A DNA stretch of 7,368 nt from Clostridia bacterium (GTDB lineage: Bacteria; Bacillota; Clostridia; Oscillospirales; CAG-382). Position 1 is the first letter of the stretch, and every line of letters begins with the position of its first letter. The notes under the pieces were generated by a model that was not told where the DNA came from, did not search any database, and saw nothing but the letters and a program-made list of their open reading frames with translations. Of this stretch, positions 1-5,011 are shown in pieces. A program made the translations under genes and the position numbers. The stretch spans positions 1-7,368 of the forward strand of contig JAGCNA010000087.1 of the NCBI GenBank assembly GCA_017646185.1. Direction: 5' to 3'.

Positions 1-204
1 GGAATAAAAATAAGCTTTGATACAGACTTCCCTGCCATACAGCTCTATACCGGCGAATTTTTAAAGGACGGATTTTTAAAGAACTCCGGATTTGCCGCCG
101 AACCGGAATATTGCCCCGACAGCCCAAACAGACCCGAATTCCTCTCCCCCCTGCTTAAAAAGGGAGAAGAGTTCAGTAAGTACGTGGAATATAGGTTTGA
201 GTGA
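1..204 (+). CDS. galM: Aldose 1-epimerase (galactose mutarotase), C-terminal fragment, cut by the window start
   Basis: The first reading frame is open from base 1 to a TGA at 202-204 and gives the last 67 residues of a protein whose start lies outside the window. They match the conserved C-terminus of the GalM family: an AIQLYTGEFL block (residues 12-21), then GFAAEPEYCPDSPNRPEF (30-47), and a final LLKKGEEF before the terminal strand. In GalM the glutamate of the 'GxxxE' segment, here Glu34, is the catalytic base that opens the sugar ring; the PDSPN loop next to it is a family signature. GalM interconverts alpha and beta anomers of galactose or glucose in the cytoplasm and feeds the Leloir pathway. 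The family usually has Gln two residues after the Glu; here it is Glu36, a small deviation. No other sugar gene is visible downstream. The family call rests on motif recall, not a search; the symbol is by family and the exact sugar is unknown. Confidence 0.88.
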   Translation, partial: GIKISFDTDFPAIQLYTGEFLKDGFLKNSGFAAEPEYCPDSPNRPEFLSPLLKKGEEFSKYVEYRFE

Positions 205-247
205 AGGAAATGAGGAACGAGGAACGAGGAATGAGAAATTTCGGAAA
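205..247. repeat. Short 7-nt tandem repeat after galM
   Basis: Directly after the galM stop there are four consecutive 7-nt units at 212-239: GAGGAAC, GAGGAAC, GAGGAAT, GAGAAAT. The preceding GAAGGAAAT (203-211) looks like a degenerate extra unit. The purine-rich strand is the + strand. No gene or structured RNA is evident here. Too short and lacking spacers to be a CRISPR array; it is a simple-sequence type repeat that may vary in copy number. Confidence 0.7.
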
Positions 248-270
248 GTTTTTTGCGTGACGCAAAAAAC
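248..270. repeat. Perfect 10-bp inverted repeat with 3-nt loop
   Basis: GTTTTTTGCG (248-257) and CGCAAAAAAC (261-270) are perfect reverse complements separated by TGA. It lies 44 nt after the galM stop and could form a hairpin in RNA from either strand. The T-run is inside the stem instead of after it, so it does not have the shape of a standard intrinsic terminator. A second, smaller palindrome, GTTTTCGAAAAC (280-291), follows at once. Role unknown; it may be the end of galM mRNA (3' stabiliser) or part of an interspersed repeat. Confidence 0.6.
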
Positions 271-339
271 AAAATGATTGTTTTCGAAAACTAACGTCTA
301 TAGCAGCCGTGGTTTGGAATGAGTGATGATAAAACATTG

Positions 340-368
340 TTTACATTGTTTCACTATCGTGTTATACT
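340..368 (+). promoter_or_regulatory. Sigma-A promoter for the duplicated lipoprotein gene
   Basis: TTTACA (340-345) and TATACT (363-368) are separated by exactly 17 bp, close to the sigma-A/sigma-70 consensus. Transcription would start near 375, giving a leader of about 20 nt that is almost wholly ribosome binding site. A 9-bp tandem repeat, ACATTGTTT at 334-342 and 343-351, covers the -35 box and could be a regulator site. Confidence 0.82.
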
Positions 369-395
369 GTGGATATAAGAAAGGAGTGTGCCGTT

Positions 396-2006
396 TTGAA
401 AAAACTGTGCTTTGTATTGGCTGTTTTAATTATGGCTTTTTGTGTTTCTGCTTGTTTTCCCGCAAACGATACCCCGTCTGTGCCCCAAGAAAACAGCGCG
501 GACGTTTCGGAAAACCAGCAAAGTGTTGCCCCTTCCGAAAGCTCGGATGTATCTGACGGCAGCGTTCCCGACGGAGAAAGCGACACTCCCGACCTTTCCA
601 AAATGAGCCCTTCGGAATTGATGGCTTATGCCGACACCCTGCTTGAAGACGTGGATTCCGCAAAAATTACACTAACGACCGACGGAATTGCGAAATTTGA
701 CGGGCAGGAAATTTCTTATACGTCCTCATACACATCAAAAACAACCGGTGCTTTGACAGAAAACCCCAAACGTTCCGTTAGCTTTTCCGATTCTTCCTCC
801 GGAAAATCCGGTTCGATTTACTACTTGGATGGAAAGGGATATTTTTCATCTACGGGCGGAAGATATTCTTTTGATTGCAACATTGATGAATTTGAAGAGT
901 TTTGCGAGTATCACAAGGGAAACACAACACATTTTGCTTCCCCCATTACCGGTGAATACGAACCCGATACCGACGAAAATTATTGGATGATTTTTTACGA
1001 TATGTGTACCGTAACCCAGACCGAGGACGGCGGCTACAACATATTCTTAAAAGATGTGATTACCGATACCGAACTGGCGGCAAACATATTCAAAATGGCG
1101 CCGGACGAATACAAGCAGGAAGACGGTATTGACGTTACGTTTTCCGTTTATATCGATAAAGACGGATATCTGTATTCGCAGGTATTGAACACCTCTATCA
1201 CAGCAATATCCTATGGCAAAGAAGTTAGGATCAGCGCAATCGCCTCTTACGAGATTTCGGATATCAATAAACCGATTCCCATTGTACTCCCCAATGAAGG
1301 CTTTAGCGATGTGGGCGATATCGAAGCTATGTATGTTCAGGATTGTATCGTCCGTCTTAATATGCTTGATTCTTACAGCGTTTTGGCTAAACACGAATAC
1401 AGCGTTTCTATACCCGGATTGTCCGAAAAGGTTTCTGCCACCCGCGAATTTATTACCAACAAAAAAGACGATATTAAATTTTCATACGATTTTACCGCTT
1501 CTCTGCGAGGAACAAAAGCAAATGTCCGCCAATATTACGAAGATGGTATAATATATTTAAAAAGGAATAATCAGATCCAGCAGCAAGATGTAGGCGTGGA
1601 CAACGTAAACGATTCCTCGCTGTTGACGGTGTGGGTGTCTATTCATCCGGAGATGTCCTTGGCAAAAGATTTTGTTTTTTCCGACAACGGTGACGGAACT
1701 GCAACGCTGAATTTCACCTATACCGATGATACCGTTGTTAAGATTGCGGACTATATGTTTGTATATATTTACGGAGAAACGGGATATTTCACAAATTATA
1801 AAAGTGTAACGGTAAAAAAAGCAACCGCATCTATTACCACAGATCTGAAAACGGGCATACTGATATCCCATGAATTTTCCGTGGAAGCGGAAATAGTTAC
1901 CCAAAACGGCGTTGCCGTATATTCGGAAACCACAAAAATCACTACCGATGTAAGCGGAAAAGCCGTACCCGACAGAACTGTTTTCTTCGGTCAAAGTATA
2001 TTTTAA
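396..2006 (+). CDS. Secreted lipoprotein with two tandem beta-rich modules, function unknown
   Basis: A 536-aa protein of unrecognised function. The start is set at the TTG 396-398: AGAAAGGAG (378-386) lies 9 nt before it and the protein then begins with a proper signal peptide, MKKLCFVLAVLIMAF, ending in the lipobox VSAC (Cys20 is the lipid-modified residue). An upstream in-frame GTG at 369 sits directly after the -10 box, before the expected transcript start. Residues 21-70 are a Ser/Asp/Pro-rich linker. The rest appears to be two copies of one module, about residues 72-303 and 310-530. Each has a short helix followed by strands (DVDSAKITLTTDG; MLDSYSVLAKHEYSV), a tyrosine-rich strand (SIYYLDGKGYF; RQYYEDGIIYL), and a late block (FSVYIDKDGYLYSQVLNTS; ASITTDLKTGILISHEFS). 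This order resembles LppX/LolA-like or DUF6612-like lipoproteins, which is my inference. Expected location is the outer face of the cytoplasmic membrane. It is a single-gene unit with its own promoter and terminator. Gene reality is secure; function is open. Confidence 0.86.
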   Translation: MKKLCFVLAVLIMAFCVSACFPANDTPSVPQENSADVSENQQSVAPSESSDVSDGSVPDGESDTPDLSKMSPSELMAYADTLLEDVDSAKITLTTDGIAKFDGQEISYTSSYTSKTTGALTENPKRSVSFSDSSSGKSGSIYYLDGKGYFSSTGGRYSFDCNIDEFEEFCEYHKGNTTHFASPITGEYEPDTDENYWMIFYDMCTVTQTEDGGYNIFLKDVITDTELAANIFKMAPDEYKQEDGIDVTFSVYIDKDGYLYSQVLNTSITAISYGKEVRISAIASYEISDINKPIPIVLPNEGFSDVGDIEAMYVQDCIVRLNMLDSYSVLAKHEYSVSIPGLSEKVSATREFITNKKDDIKFSYDFTASLRGTKANVRQYYEDGIIYLKRNNQIQQQDVGVDNVNDSSLLTVWVSIHPEMSLAKDFVFSDNGDGTATLNFTYTDDTVVKIADYMFVYIYGETGYFTNYKSVTVKKATASITTDLKTGILISHEFSVEAEIVTQNGVAVYSETTKITTDVSGKAVPDRTVFFGQSIF

Positions 2007-2014
2007 TAAAAGAT

Positions 2015-2045
2015 AAATTCCGTAGATTTATTCTACGGAATTTTT
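2015..2045 (+). terminator. Intrinsic terminator of the duplicated lipoprotein gene
   Basis: A perfect 12-bp stem, AAATTCCGTAGA (2015-2026) with TCTACGGAATTT (2032-2043), loop TTTAT, and a run of five T that starts within the stem and ends at 2045. It begins 8 nt after the TAA. On the other strand the tail is ATCTTTTATT, so weak termination of leftward transcription is possible too. Confidence 0.88.
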
Positions 2046-2061
2046 ATATTACGATATGTGC

Positions 2062-2105
2062 TGTGGGGTGCGGGCGGTCGAGGACGTCCGCCCCTACGGT
2101 TATCG
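2062..2105. repeat. Interspersed repeat, copy 1 (GAGGACGTC type)
   Basis: Reads TGTGGGGTGC, then a 6-nt insert GGGCGG, then TCGAGGACGTCCG, CCCTACGGTT, ATCG. The same order recurs at 2364-2403. In this copy GGGCGG (2072-2077) pairs with CCGCCC (2088-2093) as a 6-bp stem. The matching copy differs in the same two stem positions in a way that keeps its own outer stem paired, so the fold appears to be maintained. Confidence 0.72.
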
Positions 2106-2202
2106 CATAGCCACAGCTATTTGCAGACAGTTCGCACAAAACTAACGTCAGTAGAACCAAAAGTCTGATTTTGGCAAGGAACTGTATAAACAAAGCAGAA
2201 TG

Positions 2203-2254
2203 AATTTTCGCGAGCGGAGAGCTGTAGAAATCTACTGCCTCCCGAGCGAAAATT
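2203..2254. repeat. Long imperfect hairpin
   Basis: Outer stem AATTTTCGC (2203-2211) with GCGAAAATT (2246-2254), 9 bp perfect. Inner stem GGAG (2216-2219) with CTCC (2239-2242), GC (2221-2222) with GC (2237-2238), and GTAG (2224-2227) with CTAC (2232-2235) around an AAAT loop. This 52-nt stem-loop sits just inside the left inverted repeat. There is no U-run directly after it, so a terminator role is not indicated. It may be a cruciform or a transposase/RNase recognition structure. Confidence 0.65.
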
Positions 2255-2269
2255 TATAAAAAAACGCAA

Positions 2270-2316
2270 TAAAAATAAAAAAGGAATTCGTTTTTTAGCG
2301 AATTCCTTTCCTTTTT
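2270..2316 (-). terminator. Intrinsic terminator of the solute-binding protein gene, possibly bidirectional
   Basis: An 11-bp perfect stem, AAAGGAATTCG (2280-2290) with CGAATTCCTTT (2299-2309), loop of 8 nt. Read leftward, the stem is followed by TTTTTTATTTTTATTG, an excellent U-tract, about 145 nt after the solute-binding protein stop codon. Read rightward the tail is CCTTTTT, weaker but usable, so it may also stop read-through from the lipoprotein gene. It lies inside the inverted-repeat-bounded segment. Confidence 0.8.
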
Positions 2317-2326
2317 AATTTGCTTC

Positions 2327-2403
2327 GGACAGACGGCGGGGTTCCCCGCAAAACCGCAGGTTTTGTGGGGTGCCTTCGAGGACGTCTGTCCCTACGGTTT
2401 TCG
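2327..2403. repeat. Compound palindrome containing interspersed repeat, copy 2
   Basis: The outer arms GGACAGACG (2327-2335) and CGTCTGTCC (2383-2391) pair perfectly over 9 bp. Inside, CCCCGCAAAACC (2344-2355) pairs with GGTTTTGTGGGG (2359-2370) over 12 bp with one G-T wobble and a GCA loop; a competing hairpin GCGGGG/CCCCGC (2336-2349) overlaps it. The right half, 2364-2403, repeats the sequence of 2062-2105 in the same orientation: TGTGGGGTGC, TCGAGGACGTC, CCCTACGGTT, TCG. In leftward transcripts it lies in the 3' untranslated region of the solute-binding protein gene. Confidence 0.72.
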
Positions 2404-2454
2404 ATGCCCGTATCTTTCTGTTGCGTTTTTTGATCTGCGAAGTTTAGACAGTTC

Positions 2455-4809
2455 CTAATAGTTAAACGAATTGTTGCTTTCGGCTACATACGCCGCCCAC
2501 TCCTCATCATTATACACAAACTTCATATAGCGCATGCCGCCGAAGCCGATATTCTGAACGTAGGTCTGTGTGGCGTTTTCTGTTTTTCTGCCGTTAAGGG
2601 ATGCGGAAACACGGTAATACAGAGGCGTGGTGAAATACTGCTCCAGTATGCCTTGTTCCAATGCCGCAAGGATATTTATCCTTGTCTGCAGGTCTGCGGA
2701 TGCGTATTCACCTGCGGAAAGGGCGATATACCACTGGGTGAAGGTTTTGGTTATTTCCTCTTCTGCCACGGTTACGGTTAAAAATTCCTTTTCACCGTCA
2801 AAGCCGTATTCATAATGCTTTTCGTTAACGCAATAACATTCCATTATGGAAAAGGGGTCCATGGCGTTGCCGCCCCAAGTGGAAACAATTATATCCGTAA
2901 GCCCCCGCTTGCAGTTTTCGTAAAAATTACCGTCTGCCTTTAAAACGATATTTATTCTGCCCTCCAGCGGAGTGCCCACAGCGGCGTTCTGCACTGCGGT
3001 GTTAATAAATGCAACCACGTTTCTGTTTGCTTCATCGTCACGGGCGACGGAAAGCTCAAGAACTACCGTGTCCGTTTCGGAGATATTTTCGTCCTTAAGA
3101 CAGCTTTTGTATGCGGATTCGAGCAGTTCCTTTGCCTGAGCAAGGTCGTATCCCGTTATTTCCGCCACGTTGTTTACCCCGTAAAATTTACACAGAGCAT
3201 CCTTTGCGGCGGCGTTTTCACGGTAGAGCGCTCCCGTTTCGGGATTGCAAACGTACATATAGTTAAGCAGACCGTACCCCGCTTCGTGGGTGGCGGTGCA
3301 GGAAATGCAAAACTCCTCTCTGTTAATGGCGAGAGATATTGCCTTGCGGAAATCCTTGTACGCTAAAATGGATTTGTTTACCCCTTCCGTTTCCCTCTTT
3401 TTAAGGGCGTCTATATCCCCGTTAAAGGATAATTTGGATGTGAAATCCTGAGGAGTATACAAAATATAACGGGAATCTCCGTATTTTTCCATATCAGCGG
3501 GGGAAAGGGAAACTCTGTCCAGCTTTCCTGCAATAAAATCCCCGAGTGCCAACGCCCCGTCGGTTATAACGGTGCAGTTTACGGTGGTGGCGGCAAACTG
3601 GTCTTTATGCTTGCCATCGGAATAACCGTACCAGCCCTCGTTGCGCTCAAGCACCATAACCTTGCCTGCGGCGTAGGTTACCAGCTTGTAGGGGCCGTAA
3701 GAGGAATAATTTTCGGCACAAGAAGCGTATGCTTCTTTATCCTGTTCGTAAATATCCTTTTTAACTATAAAATTGGTAGTAAGATTGTATTTTACCAAAA
3801 GAGGATCCACGGGATTTTTAAGAAGCAGGGTTATTTCGTATTCGCCGGTTTTTAAAAATCCTACCTTTGACCAAGGCACGGAGGTATATTCCCCGTCCCC
3901 GTAATATACGTAGGCGGCAAGATGCTTTCTTGCTTCGTAACCCCAATGCACGCTTCCCGTAAAGGAAAACAGCAAAGCGATACTTTCGTCGGTAACGGGA
4001 ACGTAACCGTTTTCGTCTGCCAATTCACGCAAGCCTTCGATGCAGGATGCAAAATCCTTTTTGCCCGATTCCTCGTACCAGCCCTGAATTGAATATCCGT
4101 TAAGTCCGGTCAAAGCGCTGTCCAGCACAAAGACGATAGGCGTACCCGATGCGGTGTATACCCCGTCCTCACCCTCTTCCCAGGTATCAAAGGGGTGGAC
4201 GTACTCGCCGTCAACCAGATTATCACGGTAGATAGGCGTGCCCGCTTTATCGTTGTTATAATATTCGTAGCCGTTTATAACAGCAAGAGTGCCGGTAGCG
4301 TAATCGGACGCGCGGTAGTTTTTGTTGCCGCTATCCAAAAGCTGCTGCATGGAATACAGATACGTGTCTGCGTTAATGGGGGTGCCATCTTCCCAGCGGG
4401 CGGCGGAATTAAGGGCAATTTTGTATGCATAGCCCGAGGTTGCGTCTGCGGGGATAGGCCATTTTCCGCTTTTTGCGTACTGCTCCGTAACGTCCACAGG
4501 GTCGGAAGCCGCCATTTCCCAAACCATTTCGTAGCCTTCGCCGCTTTCATCGAGAATAAAATCGTAAAGTCCCATCTGGGTAAGGGAAAGTATGTATTTA
4601 TCCTCGTCGGTCTTCCAGTTAAAGGGGCTCCAGGTGGAGGGCGCTTCCTCCAAATAATCGTTATAAGTATATGTAGGGTTGGTAACAACACCGCCCACGG
4701 ATTCCTGCGGAGTGCTTTCCTGCGGGAGCGTTTCCGGTTCGCAGGAGGAGGCAAAGGCTGTGAACAGCGTGAGAACCCCCAGCAAAAACGCCGATATTTT
4801 TTTCTTCAT
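2455..4809 (-). CDS. Family 5 extracellular solute-binding lipoprotein (oligopeptide/nickel-type ABC importer)
   Basis: A 784-aa secreted binding protein of the SBP_bac_5 (OppA/DppA-like) family, which captures peptides, metals or sugars outside the cell for an ABC importer. The signal peptide MKKKISAFLLGVLTLFTAF ends in the lipobox ASSC (Cys23), followed by a Pro/Glu/Ser linker to about residue 48. Family landmarks appear in order: WSPFNWKTDEDKYIL (60-74), a strand plus WEDGTPINADTYLYSM (139-154), SYGPYKLVTYAAGK (370-383) leading to LERNEGWYGY (387-396), DFRKAISLAINREEF (486-500), and TWGGNAMDPFSIM (644-656). The usual mature length is about 500-550 aa; the excess is mostly between residues 160 and 320. 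It has 11 cysteines besides the lipidated one, including CISC at 501-504. GAAGGA lies 5 nt before the ATG and a consensus promoter stands upstream. No permease or ATPase for it is visible, so the substrate and partner are unknown. The stop codon TAG overlaps the end of an inverted repeat. Confidence 0.93.
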   Translation of the reverse strand: MKKKISAFLLGVLTLFTAFASSCEPETLPQESTPQESVGGVVTNPTYTYNDYLEEAPSTWSPFNWKTDEDKYILSLTQMGLYDFILDESGEGYEMVWEMAASDPVDVTEQYAKSGKWPIPADATSGYAYKIALNSAARWEDGTPINADTYLYSMQQLLDSGNKNYRASDYATGTLAVINGYEYYNNDKAGTPIYRDNLVDGEYVHPFDTWEEGEDGVYTASGTPIVFVLDSALTGLNGYSIQGWYEESGKKDFASCIEGLRELADENGYVPVTDESIALLFSFTGSVHWGYEARKHLAAYVYYGDGEYTSVPWSKVGFLKTGEYEITLLLKNPVDPLLVKYNLTTNFIVKKDIYEQDKEAYASCAENYSSYGPYKLVTYAAGKVMVLERNEGWYGYSDGKHKDQFAATTVNCTVITDGALALGDFIAGKLDRVSLSPADMEKYGDSRYILYTPQDFTSKLSFNGDIDALKKRETEGVNKSILAYKDFRKAISLAINREEFCISCTATHEAGYGLLNYMYVCNPETGALYRENAAAKDALCKFYGVNNVAEITGYDLAQAKELLESAYKSCLKDENISETDTVVLELSVARDDEANRNVVAFINTAVQNAAVGTPLEGRINIVLKADGNFYENCKRGLTDIIVSTWGGNAMDPFSIMECYCVNEKHYEYGFDGEKEFLTVTVAEEEITKTFTQWYIALSAGEYASADLQTRINILAALEQGILEQYFTTPLYYRVSASLNGRKTENATQTYVQNIGFGGMRYMKFVYNDEEWAAYVAESNNSFNY

Positions 4810-4850
4810 ATATATCCTTCTTTGTTTATCATATATTTGGATTTTCCTAC

Positions 4851-4879
4851 ATTATATAATAAAAGCCCGATTTTGTCAA
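4851..4879 (-). promoter_or_regulatory. Perfect-consensus sigma-A promoter for the solute-binding protein gene
   Basis: On the reverse strand TTGACA (4879-4874) and TATAAT (4856-4851) are both exact consensus with a 17-bp spacer. Transcription would begin near 4844, giving a leader of about 35 nt. Such a strong core promoter suggests high expression, as is usual for binding proteins, or control by a repressor. No clear operator was seen between it and the start codon. Confidence 0.92.
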
Positions 4880-4934
4880 GATTTGGGGGTTGGCAGGGCG
4901 GCGCGGCGTTCACAAATTAATAACAAACTGACTC

Positions 4935-4963
4935 TTGACAAATCCTTTATTCTGTGCTACCCT
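4935..4963 (+). promoter_or_regulatory. Sigma-A promoter for the permease-GntR operon
   Basis: TTGACA (4935-4940) is exact consensus. At a 17-bp spacing comes TACCCT (4958-4963), a weak -10 box, but it is preceded by TG at the extended -10 position (TGC-TACCCT). The start of transcription would be near 4970, on or at the edge of the operator candidate. Its -35 box lies 55 bp from the -35 box of the divergent promoter. Confidence 0.75.
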
Positions 4964-4967
4964 AACT

Positions 4968-4988
4968 GTGTTAGTACGGATAGTACAC
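4968..4988 (+). promoter_or_regulatory. Operator candidate for the GntR (YtrA-type) regulator
   Basis: GTGT (4968-4971) and ACAC (4985-4988) form an inverted pair with a 13-bp spacer, and the spacer and arm contain a direct repeat TAGTAC at 4972-4977 and 4981-4986. It lies just downstream of the -10 box, where a bound repressor would block initiation. YtrA in Bacillus is, as I recall, described as binding an AGTGTA/TACACT inverted repeat with a spacer of about this size; the resemblance is in kind, not base for base. The encoded GntR protein of the same operon is the natural candidate to bind here. Confidence 0.55.
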
Positions 4989-5011
4989 CTAAACAGAAAG
5001 GAGAAATATAT

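Larger units (their letters stand above)
2007..2454. other. Gene-free convergent intergenic region packed with palindromes and repeats
   Basis: No credible coding sequence is visible on either strand in these 448 bp between two genes that point at each other. It holds, in order: the terminator at 2015-2045; a repeat copy at 2062-2105; a small hairpin ATAGC-CACA-GCTAT at 2107-2120; a 12-mer also found before the lipoprotein gene (2138-2149); the left inverted repeat 2177-2199; a long imperfect hairpin 2203-2254; a bidirectional terminator 2276-2316; a compound palindrome with the second repeat copy 2327-2403; and the right inverted repeat 2434-2456. The density of inverted symmetry points to small non-coding interspersed elements. 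Confidence 0.75.
2177..2456. mobile_element. MITE-like or REP-like segment bounded by 23-bp imperfect inverted repeats
   Basis: The left end 2177-2199 begins AGGAACTGTATAAAC and ends GCAGA. The reverse complement of 2434-2456 begins AGGAACTGTCTAAAC and ends GCAGA. The two ends match at 19 of 23 positions. The enclosed 280 bp carry no ORF but hold three strong palindromes. The size, terminal symmetry and lack of coding content fit a miniature inverted-repeat element. No target-site duplication is visible (left flank TTTGGCA, right flank AATAGTT), so it may be old or may instead be a composite palindromic repeat. The right end stops inside the stop codon of the solute-binding protein gene. The mobile label is an inference. 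Confidence 0.45.

Noticed and set aside
203..239. GAGGAAC repeats as a CRISPR array
   Set aside because: Units are only 7 nt, directly adjacent and without spacers; no cas gene is present.
248..270. Hairpin after galM as an intrinsic terminator
   Set aside because: The T-run is in the 5' arm of the stem and the stem is followed by AAAAT on either strand, so the required U-tract is missing.
369..395. Earlier GTG start for the duplicated lipoprotein
   Set aside because: It directly follows the -10 box, before the expected transcription start, and would consume the ribosome binding site; the TTG at 396 gives a proper lipoprotein signal peptide.
1557..1994. 145-aa open frame on the - strand
   Set aside because: Antisense shadow of the lipoprotein gene; its composition looks like a reverse read of beta-rich coding sequence.
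2177..2456. Complete insertion sequence with transposase
   Set aside because: The 280 bp contain no transposase ORF, and no target-site duplication was found, so only a non-autonomous element is possible.
4195..4920. 241-aa open frame on the + strand
   Set aside because: Antisense to the well-supported solute-binding protein gene, no ribosome site, and it crosses the divergent promoter region.
4679..5011. In-frame upstream extension of the permease by 111 residues, starting at 4679
   Set aside because: It runs through the start of the opposite lipoprotein gene and both promoters. The ATG at 5012 has a strong ribosome site and begins a normal permease N-terminus.
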